Shown in pieces: positions 1-6,319 of a stretch of DNA of 6,544 nucleotides; position 1 is the stretch's first letter, and every line of letters begins with the position of its first letter. The position numbers and the translations under genes are program-made. The DNA is from Candidatus Fermentibacterota bacterium. Lineage in GTDB: Bacteria; Fermentibacterota; Fermentibacteria; Fermentibacterales; JCC-6. The notes under the pieces were generated by a model that did not search any database, was not told the origin of the DNA, and worked only from the letters and a program-made list of their open reading frames with translations. Where the stretch lies: contig JAUWJE010000112.1 in the NCBI GenBank assembly GCA_030607835.1, positions 1 through 6,544 on the forward strand, given 5' to 3'.

Positions 1-347
1 ACCAGTTCAATCGTCATTGCAACGGTACCTTCAAACAGATGACCACCTCTGGAAGCCCTATCCTCATCGGCAAGGTTTACATGCAGATGAATGAATGGTT
101 CACCCTCCTTCATGGATACATTCCCCTGGAGGGAGAGAATTTCAGACGAGGGTTCGACTGTTTCCTTTATGTATTCGATGCCGTCATAGCGACCAATTAC
201 GATATTTTCAAGCATTCCAATTCCAGCAACTATAGCGGCTGCACGGACTTCTTCTTTCACGCACCATTGAGCCAGTGTTTCCGGAAATTGTTCACCTTTA
301 TCGAATCGGATAATCGTCCGTCCTCGATCTCTGTAGAGGACTTTCAC
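1..347 (-). CDS. PPC/DUF296-domain protein, C-terminus cut by window edge
   Basis: This minus-strand frame is open from a GTG at 347 to the window edge (115 full codons). The translation matches the PPC (DUF296, PD1-like) fold: an N-terminal part containing RGRTIIRFDKGEQFPETLA, a middle part AAAIVAGIGMLENIVIGRYD (about residues 37-56), then LSLQGNVS, FIHLHVNLADED and GGHLFEGTV. His87, His89 and the GGH His103 are at the positions of the conserved HxH and GGH residues of the family. Bacterial members are usually about 130-150 residues, so perhaps 20-30 residues are missing. They are annotated as DNA-binding by analogy with plant AT-hook proteins, but the bacterial role is poorly defined. The GTG start is chosen because AGGAG lies 8 bases upstream and the start overlaps the previous stop as GTGA. 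An ATG at 354-352 reads into a quick stop. Family assignment is fairly sure; function is not. Confidence 0.85.
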   Translation of the reverse strand, partial: MKVLYRDRGRTIIRFDKGEQFPETLAQWCVKEEVRAAAIVAGIGMLENIVIGRYDGIEYIKETVEPSSEILSLQGNVSMKEGEPFIHLHVNLADEDRASRGGHLFEGTVAMTIEL

Positions 348-706
348 CTGTCATTCTCCTCCGTCCAACTTCTTCTTCCAGTCTCTATCGATCCATGTCC
401 CGATGGACATTCCAATCTGTAGCCATCATCTTTTCTTTCCATGAGATACTCTTCCCTGGATTCCGGACAGACAAGAGGCCAGATCCTTCCTGCAAATTCA
501 TCCATTTCCGCAATGCTCTCGGCCCATTCTCCAGTCGCATCTTTAGTAGATGCTTGATTTGTACATAGTGTATTCATATTCGCATGGCATTGTCTTCTGA
601 TGGATACTTCTGAAAGTTTCTGATGACCGCCGAATTCACATGCTATATACGTAAGTAATAATGCAATCGCTGAAATAGCAACGATCCATATTATTTTTTT
701 TCTCAC
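344..706 (-). CDS. small membrane-anchored protein with pilin-like CP...HGSI ectodomain
   Basis: A 120-residue protein with a short basic N-terminus (MRKK), one hydrophobic segment at about residues 5-22, and a polar remainder. The C-terminal part has the layout of the globular domain of some minor pseudopilins from candidate phyla: C40-HANMNTL, a Gly-Glu-Trp-Ala region near 59-62, C80-P81, a Tyr-containing strand, then C100-P-S-G-H-G-S-I (100-106) and a Gly/Ser-Trp end (110-114). The type III prepilin signal (G followed by FTLIE) is absent, so classical pilin processing is unlikely. YIAC at 20-23 resembles a lipobox only loosely, with Tyr at -3. The start is GTG, with GAGG 8 bases upstream inside the end of the peptidase gene. 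The gene begins 5 bases after the peptidase stop and overlaps the next gene by 4. The role is unknown; a pilin-derived envelope protein is inference from motif spacing. Confidence 0.75.
   Translation of the reverse strand: MRKKIIWIVAISAIALLLTYIACEFGGHQKLSEVSIRRQCHANMNTLCTNQASTKDATGEWAESIAEMDEFAGRIWPLVCPESREEYLMERKDDGYRLECPSGHGSIETGRRSWTEENDR
356..360 (-). promoter_or_regulatory. Shine-Dalgarno of the PPC-domain gene
   Basis: AGGAG on the minus strand, 8 bases before the GTG at 347. It sits inside the last codons of the upstream small gene and fixes the non-ATG start, which suits translational coupling across the GTGA overlap. Confidence 0.6.
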
Positions 707-711
707 AATAT

Positions 712-3102
712 CTACCTCAGTACAATCAATTGCCGTGTAAGAGGTTCAGTACCTGAAGTACAGAATCTCGCGAAGTACAGACCCGGAGGAACAGGATTCC
801 CATCCGAGGTTCTACAGTTCCATACAATTGTCCCTGCTCCACTGAGTTCATTATCAAGAATAACTACAACTCTGCCGGTAATGTCATGAATGGTAAGAAT
901 CCCGGATCCGTCAGGAGCAACCCATTCGAACTCCACACTGGATTGTACAGGATTCGGATAAGGTGCTGAAAGGAATGGGACAGGTGACGGGGTCTCTGAA
1001 CCGGAGATGCCTGTACCCGATATGGATATATCTAATGTTACGGGAACATGATTCCTGCTCCATACTGTAAGTGCAGCCGTATCAGTGTCATCTGTAGTTG
1101 TAAGTGTTAACTGAACCTGTCCTGAAGCATCAGTATAACCAACCTCATACATCGCTGGTTCATCCCATACTCCCTGTATGAAACAGATTCTTGCTCCCTC
1201 CAGGAGACCGCCATTATCCTGAACAATTACTGTAACGTTGTTTGAACCAACATTCAGAGTATCGGGTCCATCTACCTGAAGAACACCATTTGGAGCCTCT
1301 GTCCACATGGGCAGTTCCGGGTCACCGAAGAGGGTGATTGACTTGGCGATCCAGTCATAATGAGTATCTGAGGGAATAAGGGGAATGAACTCGTCCCAGG
1401 CCATGGCGTGCGCGATTCCAAGATGGTACATATCCTCCATAAAGAATTTTGCATAGAATTCCTGATCAACCAGCTCGCTCCATTTGTTTCCTGGTTCAGA
1501 TGGTTCTCCCCATCCATATCTCGTATTCATCATGCAGAACCCACCACCACCTGCTGATCTTATCCATGCCTCAGCAAGGCAATTACCTAAATCAAAGCCA
1601 CCGGAATTGCACGCAATTGTATTCCATATTGATACTCGACCATGAGCGGATATGTTCGTAAGTCCTGTAAAGTCACTACTGGTCAGACTTCCAACACCAA
1701 TTGAAACACTACTCCGGCTGCCATGTCCTGCATGATTTACAAGATGCATGCCATGGTTGAGCATCTCCATAGACAGGGCGTGACTCTGTGTGCCGGCGCT
1801 CTGGTAGTGTTTGATAACAGGTTGCCATGCCAATGGAGTGTACAGAGTGTCTACTTTTTCCTTTCCGGCACTTCCGGGACAGTAGGGACTGCTCCAGAGA
1901 ATTCCGGTTGTAAAACCCATTGAAGTCTGCCATGGATCAGTATCCCTTGTGTCATCCAGTGAGGGGTTCTCGTATGCGATAACCTTGTTCACGAAGATAT
2001 CAGCCTGAGAACTGTTTTCTACAGATGCTCTTCCAATGAAATAGTCCGGGTGATAATCCATGAAATCACCATCGATTTCACCCCAGATGCCGTTACCGTT
2101 AGCATCCCATAGATCTGTACCGACAATGTTATCATTCATATCCTGAAAGTAGATATCCGCAGCAGGATCGTCAACGTACCCTTCAGCTGTTGCCCAGCAA
2201 TTTCTGTGAGGTACAAGTGGTGTATCTCCGCCGAGGAGGATAAATGTAGGTGGTGAGTCGTCATAGATATCCCTAAGGAAAAATCTCAGTTTCTGTGCGG
2301 CGTCAACACCGGTATATGTCATTTCAATGTATTCCATTGTGACAATTGAAGCTGGAATCCCCTTCATCGTCTTGTACTGAGCAAGAGATTCAAATACTGG
2401 AACAAGTGACTCTCTTGTTACAATCAGATATTCACCCCATGGAAGATCCTTTGCATCAACTGATGAAACATCTGACATACTTATCTGGTCTGTATTGAGA
2501 ACGGTTCTTTCGAGCAGATCTTCAATAACTGTCAGTCCTGTAATACCTCTGCCGATTGGAGAATGCTGAATATCACCGCTGTGGTAATGAATCCTCATGG
2601 TTAGTGATGTGGTATAGGTCGCCCTACTTGAAACCGGATCCCAGAATACTGGGAATATTCTCATGTTAAGGATATTATTCCCCATAAGTCCACCCTGGTC
2701 TCCCAGCATTACTCTCTGATAATCAGGAGTTTCACTGTAGGATTCAGGATTTCTGCTTGTAGGTGAAAAGAGTTCCGGTTTTGAAAGGGGCACTCCCATT
2801 TGAACAGGTTTTATGTCATATGAACCTGGAAGTGGAATCTCACTAAAATGGATGATTGTAATTGAATCCACGTGCGCATCAGCGGGAAGTAGAATGTTGA
2901 TCGGAAATACGGGAAGTGACGGATCGCCTGGAATGCCAGAGTTCGTTGCTCCTGGAATATAGAAGTATTCTCCGTACGGGCTTTCTTTCACATCAGGCTG
3001 CAAAACTGGAGATTCCCAGGTAATATTCAATTCTCCTGCTGAAACAGTTGAAATCAGGAAGGAAGCAAACAATAAGCAGCTGTATTTCATTTCACATCTC
3101 AT
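712..3102 (-). CDS. secreted C25 (gingipain-like) cysteine peptidase with C-terminal sorting/FlgD-like domain
   Basis: The 796-residue product is an exported cysteine endopeptidase of family C25. From M5 it begins with a typical signal peptide (MKYSC..., hydrophobic core, probable cleavage VSA|GE at 22/23). A propeptide-like region follows (about 23-215, with GDPSLPVFP near 59-67). The catalytic region runs from about 222 (GEYLIVTRESL) to 600. It has the ILLGGD strand (288-293), an acidic DANGNGIWGE loop (333-342) that could bind calcium, NHAGHGS with the likely catalytic His460, IACNSGGF with the likely nucleophile Cys498, and the closing LFGDPELPMW (591-600). An Ig-like region occupies about 607-695. 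The end (about 708-796) is a sorting/FlgD-like beta domain: PYPNP at 714-718, ITGRVV, GNPVPPGLYFAR, and a final QLIVLR. Bacteroidota use such domains for type IX secretion; use of that route here is inferred. M1 (3102) and M5 (ATG at 3090-3088) are both possible starts. M5 gives the cleaner signal peptide. Confidence 0.93.
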   Translation of the reverse strand: MRCEMKYSCLLFASFLISTVSAGELNITWESPVLQPDVKESPYGEYFYIPGATNSGIPGDPSLPVFPINILLPADAHVDSITIIHFSEIPLPGSYDIKPVQMGVPLSKPELFSPTSRNPESYSETPDYQRVMLGDQGGLMGNNILNMRIFPVFWDPVSSRATYTTSLTMRIHYHSGDIQHSPIGRGITGLTVIEDLLERTVLNTDQISMSDVSSVDAKDLPWGEYLIVTRESLVPVFESLAQYKTMKGIPASIVTMEYIEMTYTGVDAAQKLRFFLRDIYDDSPPTFILLGGDTPLVPHRNCWATAEGYVDDPAADIYFQDMNDNIVGTDLWDANGNGIWGEIDGDFMDYHPDYFIGRASVENSSQADIFVNKVIAYENPSLDDTRDTDPWQTSMGFTTGILWSSPYCPGSAGKEKVDTLYTPLAWQPVIKHYQSAGTQSHALSMEMLNHGMHLVNHAGHGSRSSVSIGVGSLTSSDFTGLTNISAHGRVSIWNTIACNSGGFDLGNCLAEAWIRSAGGGGFCMMNTRYGWGEPSEPGNKWSELVDQEFYAKFFMEDMYHLGIAHAMAWDEFIPLIPSDTHYDWIAKSITLFGDPELPMWTEAPNGVLQVDGPDTLNVGSNNVTVIVQDNGGLLEGARICFIQGVWDEPAMYEVGYTDASGQVQLTLTTTDDTDTAALTVWSRNHVPVTLDISISGTGISGSETPSPVPFLSAPYPNPVQSSVEFEWVAPDGSGILTIHDITGRVVVILDNELSGAGTIVWNCRTSDGNPVPPGLYFARFCTSGTEPLTRQLIVLR

Positions 3103-3106
3103 CTCA

Positions 3107-4198
3107 TCAGGTTTCCATCAAGGCAGTTAACCATCCCCTGCCAACGGTATCCTCAAGCATAATTTTTATCATAATTGTAATGGGTACCGCAAGAATCATG
3201 CCCCAAGCACCCCAGAGCCATGCCCAGATAATAACCGAAAGAAGGACTGTAACTGACCCGAGAGGAAGTCTGAACTGCATCAGTCTTGGTTCTATAATAT
3301 TTGAGACAAGGTTATTGATGACTAGCACAACGATAACCACTGGCCAGGCGGCAAGGAAGTTTCCCTGCTCAAAAGTTGCCATTGTATAGAGTATCACACC
3401 TGCTCCTGCAATAAGAGAACCGTAGATCGGAATAAAATTCATTACGAAACATATAGACCCCCAGATCACGGCATCCTGAGTATCAAGAAACAGCAGCAAA
3501 CCGAGTCCTATTCCTACTCCTGTAATCAAACTCGTAATAATTTTTGTAACAATGAATTTACGTGTATTCGATTCAATCTTTTCAAGGATGTTTTGAATAT
3601 TTTTGTAATTGTCAGGTAGTGCACTTTGCATGTTCTTCTCAAGATTTTTTCTGCCGATAAGCAGGAAAGTTGTAAGAAACATGATCATGGCGAATGTAAA
3701 TACTCCGGATAATATCGGTTTGGCAGCACTCGGAGCGATGTTCAGCGCGGTTTCCACAAGTCCGTTGATATGTTCTTCAACTGCTGCAGCATCTCCGAAC
3801 AGACCGCTTGAAATCATCCAGTCCCTTATCGGTAAAACAACATTGTTCATGATTTCAGCGCTCTTACTCATAATCAATGATATCTGTCCTCTGACAAGAA
3901 CATATATTCCAAAAGAGAGCCCAGCGAAGAGAAAAAGAACAAAAATAACAGAGAATACTGCAGCCAGCTTTGACTCTTCACTGATATGTTCTTTTCCAAA
4001 TTTCCCCTTGAGTCTCGCAAGGAATCCGTCAGCTATTGAGGCTGTTCGGTCTGAGACAGGCTGCAGAAGCAGCATAAGGAAGAATGCGACCGTCATTGGA
4101 ACGAAAATATTCGATGCCGATTTCAGTATAGTACCTGCTGCTACAACTCCAAGGAGAACGATCGCAGCCCTGAAAAACACGGAACTGTAATCCTTCAT
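3107..4198 (-). CDS. AI-2E/PerM-family multi-pass membrane protein
   Basis: A 363-residue inner-membrane protein of the AI-2E transporter family (PF01594; relatives include TqsA and PerM). The layout fits the family: two membrane segments near residues 8-25 and 30-48, one at about 79-103, a soluble stretch of about 55 residues, then segments near 160-181, 215-238, 244-275, 283-300 and 313-347. Hallmark motifs are NFIPIYGSLIAG (254-265), NLVSNIIEPRLM (296-307) and WGAWGMILAVP (329-339). Length is normal for the family. Members export varied substrates (the autoinducer-2 signal, sodium/protons or unknown solutes), so the substrate cannot be named and the family label does not show quorum sensing here. 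The ATG at 4198 overlaps the upstream stop as ATGA and has AAAGGAG 5 bases before it. The peptidase gene follows after a 4-base gap. Confidence 0.92.
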   Translation of the reverse strand: MKDYSSVFFRAAIVLLGVVAAGTILKSASNIFVPMTVAFFLMLLLQPVSDRTASIADGFLARLKGKFGKEHISEESKLAAVFSVIFVLFLFAGLSFGIYVLVRGQISLIMSKSAEIMNNVVLPIRDWMISSGLFGDAAAVEEHINGLVETALNIAPSAAKPILSGVFTFAMIMFLTTFLLIGRKNLEKNMQSALPDNYKNIQNILEKIESNTRKFIVTKIITSLITGVGIGLGLLLFLDTQDAVIWGSICFVMNFIPIYGSLIAGAGVILYTMATFEQGNFLAAWPVVIVVLVINNLVSNIIEPRLMQFRLPLGSVTVLLSVIIWAWLWGAWGMILAVPITIMIKIMLEDTVGRGWLTALMET

Positions 4199-4992
4199 GG
4201 AGTCTCCTTTACTGACTGGATTGATCCGTACTCATCCGGTCTTAGATCAGATAAACAGTCAATATGCGTACGAACCTGGTCCACATCACTCAAGTCAATC
4301 TCGAAATCAGTAATTCCATCCGATATTATACTGCCTTTCAGCATATTTCCAGTGGGGTGCGCAACTCCTCCTCCTCCCTTGAAGATAACTCCAAGATGCT
4401 CTCCGCCAATATTACATCCTGCAACGAAGATCTGAGATTCAGCGGCTCTTGCCCTGAGAAGAGATCTAAAGAGTTCCCTTCTTCCACTGGGCCATTGAGA
4501 CGGTACAAAAATAATGGAGGCTCCACCAAGAGTCATTCTGCGGGTCAGTTCAGGAAAGCGCAGATCATAGCAGATAATCCCACCTGCTGTCTTTCCGGAA
4601 AGATCGAATGTACCTCCGCATCTTCCCTGGACAAAAGCTCTATCCTCCCCCATCTCACTGAAAAGATGAACCTTTTCAGTCGTGTACGCGATTTCTCCAT
4701 CAGGATTGTACACAACCATTTTGTTCACTACTCCATCGGGACTCATTACAGGCAGTGATCCTGCGACAATCCAGATATTTTCTCTGTCAGCCACCTTCGC
4801 TGGAGGTAATTCTGGAAGATCATCCGGGGAAAGGGCAAGGTCGTGTATTCTGGAAAGCACATAACCGGTCGAAAACAGTTCCGGTAATACAGCTATGTCA
4901 GGTACAGGAGGCATAACAGCCGCTTCGGAGAACTTCTCCATGTTTTCCATTGAAGAACCCTCAATAGGCAGTTCAACAAGTCTAAGAATCAT
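4195..4992 (-). CDS. carbon-nitrogen hydrolase (nitrilase superfamily, omega-amidase-like)
   Basis: A probable cytosolic amidase/amidohydrolase of about 265 residues, normal for stand-alone nitrilase-superfamily enzymes. The Glu-Lys-Cys catalytic triad is visible. Numbering from the chosen start, these are Glu38 in LPELFSTGY, Lys107 in TEKVHLF and Cys141 in GGIICYDLRFPEL. The later SQWPSGRRELFRSLLRARAAESQIFVAGCN stretch (split here as SQWPSGRRELF at 165-175, RSLLRARAAESQ at 176-187) and the GVAHPTGN turn resemble the Nit2/YafV omega-amidase-like branch, which hydrolyses 2-oxo-acid amides such as 2-oxoglutaramate. That substrate is inference. The frame stays open upstream to a GTG at 5019, but nothing resembling a ribosome site precedes it. 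The ATG at 4992 has GGAGAG close upstream and begins the usual first strand (MILRLVELPI). This is the first gene of the minus-strand operon; its stop overlaps the AI-2E start. Confidence 0.92.
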   Translation of the reverse strand: MILRLVELPIEGSSMENMEKFSEAAVMPPVPDIAVLPELFSTGYVLSRIHDLALSPDDLPELPPAKVADRENIWIVAGSLPVMSPDGVVNKMVVYNPDGEIAYTTEKVHLFSEMGEDRAFVQGRCGGTFDLSGKTAGGIICYDLRFPELTRRMTLGGASIIFVPSQWPSGRRELFRSLLRARAAESQIFVAGCNIGGEHLGVIFKGGGGVAHPTGNMLKGSIISDGITDFEIDLSDVDQVRTHIDCLSDLRPDEYGSIQSVKETP

Positions 4993-4995
4993 AAT

Positions 4996-5001
4996 CTCTC
5001 C
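4996..5001 (-). promoter_or_regulatory. Shine-Dalgarno deciding the nitrilase start
   Basis: GGAGAG on the minus strand, with 5 bases between its GGAG core and the ATG at 4992. The alternative GTG at 5019 lacks a purine-rich site, so this element favours the shorter protein. Confidence 0.7.
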
Positions 5002-5037
5002 GAATCGGCATCTGGTCACTTGTACAGTCAGGATATG

Positions 5038-5056
5038 CGATAAGTATATTTTATCG
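5038..5056. promoter_or_regulatory. operator-like inverted repeat CGATAA-N7-TTATCG
   Basis: Two perfect 6-base half-sites are separated by 7 bases, and two further outer pairs (AT/AT) match after one mismatch. It lies immediately downstream of the minus-strand TATAAT, where that transcript would start, and overlaps the plus-strand TATATT. That is the position expected of a repressor site affecting both directions. The binding protein is unknown. Confidence 0.4.
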
Positions 5057-5057
5057 T

Positions 5058-5063
5058 ATTATA
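5058..5063 (-). promoter_or_regulatory. candidate -10 box of the minus-strand operon
   Basis: A perfect TATAAT on the minus strand, about 66 bases upstream of the nitrilase ATG. The -35 position at 17-base spacing reads GTTTCA, a weak match, so this would be an activator-dependent promoter or one using a sigma factor with a different -35. Confidence 0.4.
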
Positions 5064-5095
5064 CATTATGAAATTAATGATGAAACACCTTCATT

Positions 5096-5105
5096 TCACA
5101 TGTGA
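5096..5105. promoter_or_regulatory. perfect 10-base palindrome TCACATGTGA
   Basis: A perfect palindrome whose right end overlaps the first two bases of the aminotransferase Shine-Dalgarno sequence (GAGGAG at 5104-5109). The half-site order is opposite to that of a CRP site (TGTGA-N6-TCACA), so CRP is not suggested. It may be an operator or may be chance. Confidence 0.3.
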
Positions 5106-5109
5106 GGAG
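5104..5109 (+). promoter_or_regulatory. Shine-Dalgarno deciding the aminotransferase start
   Basis: GAGGAG, 7 bases before the ATG at 5117. The longer in-frame GTG at 5102 overlaps this site and has no ribosome site of its own, so translation should begin at 5117. Confidence 0.8.
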
Positions 5110-5116
5110 ACTCCAG

Positions 5117-6319
5117 ATGTCTAACCCCAGGATCAGCAACAGAGGCAACAATATACAGGAATCGCCCATCAGAAAACTAGCACCCATTGCAAATGAAGCA
5201 CGAAGTCGAGGAATAAAGATCCATCATCTGAACATCGGTCAGCCTGATCTTCCAACACCAGTTGAATTCTGGGATGCCGTTAAATCGAACATGAGCAATG
5301 TGCTGGCTTACGGACCGAGTGTTGGACTTCCCATACTCAGAGAAGCCATATGCAATTACTACTCCAGATCAGGCATTTCACTTCTCCCCGAGGAGATTAT
5401 GATCACAACAGGTGGCTCAGAAGCGATTATTTTCGCGATGATGGTTACATGTGATCCTGGTGAGGAAATAATCTGTTTCGAACCTTTCTACGCTAATTAC
5501 AACGGATTCGCCTCTCTTGCAGGAGTAAATCTGGTTCCGATCACATCAAGTGTTGAAAATGGATTTCATCTACCTCCGAAAGATGAAATAATTTCCAGAA
5601 TCACTGATCGCACAAGGGCAATTCTTATCTGCAATCCGAATAATCCCACCGGTACAATCCTGACTGACAACGAGTTGAATACGCTCGCTGAAATTGTTAT
5701 TGAGAATAACCTTTTCCTGATGGCAGATGAGGTTTACCGTGATTTTGCTTTTGATGGCAGAAAGCACTCCTCCATTCTTGAGATCCAGGATATTACAGAT
5801 CGAGCAATTGTGATGGATTCGATTTCCAAACGCTTCAGTTCCTGCGGTGCCAGACTGGGCGATCTGATTACCCGCAATCCTTCTATAATGTCTACTTTCG
5901 TGAAATTCGGTCAGGCACGCCTCTGTCCGCCTACCCTCTCCCAATACGGCGCAACTGAAATGTATAAATCACTGACTGATGATTATTACACAGCAATTGT
6001 AGCCAAGTATCAATCCAGACGTGATTTGCTTCTTCTGGAACTCCAGAATACTGAAGGTATCTTCTTCCTGAAACCCGAGGGGGCATTCTACGCAACAATT
6101 CGAATGCCCATTGATGATACGGATAAATTCGCGTCCTGGCTGCTGAGTGATTTCTCCATCGATGGATGGACTACAATGGTTGCTCCTGCTGCAGGTTTTT
6201 ATGCAACACCTGGCAAAGGACTTGATGAAATCAGGATCGCATTCGTTCTTGATGAGGAAAAGATGCGTAATGCTCTCAGGATTCTCAAGGCCGGGCTGGA
6301 AGAGTATCAATCCTGTTAG
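5117..6319 (+). CDS. class I/II pyridoxal-phosphate aminotransferase
   Basis: A cytosolic, 400-residue fold-type I aminotransferase of the aspartate/aromatic aminotransferase group, which moves amino groups between amino acids and 2-oxo acids. Visible landmarks are LNIGQPDLPTP (38-48), AYGPSVGLPILREAI (64-78), TTGGSEAI (97-104, cofactor phosphate cup), NPNNPTG (173-179), DEVY (204-207, Asp204 to the pyridine nitrogen and Tyr207 to the ring oxygen), and SISKRF with the Schiff-base Lys238. GARLGD follows, with phosphate-binding Arg246. Near the end, EIRIAF carries Arg373, the usual substrate-carboxylate arginine. Length and motif spacing are complete, so it should be active. Substrate specificity cannot be read from these motifs. 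It is transcribed away from the omega-amidase-like gene, with a 124-base shared control region, which raises the possibility of a joint role with that enzyme. The stop is TAG at 6317-6319. Confidence 0.94.
   Translation: MSNPRISNRGNNIQESPIRKLAPIANEARSRGIKIHHLNIGQPDLPTPVEFWDAVKSNMSNVLAYGPSVGLPILREAICNYYSRSGISLLPEEIMITTGGSEAIIFAMMVTCDPGEEIICFEPFYANYNGFASLAGVNLVPITSSVENGFHLPPKDEIISRITDRTRAILICNPNNPTGTILTDNELNTLAEIVIENNLFLMADEVYRDFAFDGRKHSSILEIQDITDRAIVMDSISKRFSSCGARLGDLITRNPSIMSTFVKFGQARLCPPTLSQYGATEMYKSLTDDYYTAIVAKYQSRRDLLLLELQNTEGIFFLKPEGAFYATIRMPIDDTDKFASWLLSDFSIDGWTTMVAPAAGFYATPGKGLDEIRIAFVLDEEKMRNALRILKAGLEEYQSC

Larger units (their letters stand above)
4993..5116. promoter_or_regulatory. 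divergent promoter region between nitrilase operon and aminotransferase
   Basis: A 124-base AT-rich spacer that separates the two divergently transcribed units and must hold both promoters if both are transcribed from here. It contains a perfect minus-strand TATAAT (5063-5058), plus-strand TATA-like boxes TATATT (5045-5050) and TATTAT (5057-5062), and a TTGTAC (5020-5025) that is a poor -35 candidate 19 bases before TATATT. No strong -35 was found for either direction, so the start points are uncertain. Two palindromes are listed separately. Confidence 0.6.

Noticed and set aside
39..422. Plus-strand open frame of 127 codons at the left edge
   Set aside because: It lies opposite the PPC-domain gene and the end of the pilin-like gene, both of which have recognisable motifs and ribosome sites. 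The plus-strand translation shows no family features.
690..702. T-rich run on the plus strand, terminator-like
   Set aside because: It is the complement of the lysine/isoleucine codons at the start of the pilin-like gene, and no stem precedes it.
3609..4190. Plus-strand open frame of 193 codons
   Set aside because: It is antisense to the AI-2E-family gene, whose membrane segments and hallmark motifs are clear. The plus-strand product looks like a complement of those codons.
4264..4758. Plus-strand open frame of 164 codons
   Set aside because: It is antisense to the nitrilase gene with its intact Glu-Lys-Cys triad, and shows no independent motif.
5102..5116. Upstream GTG as the aminotransferase start
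   Set aside because: It overlaps the GAGGAG that serves the ATG at 5117 and has no ribosome site of its own.
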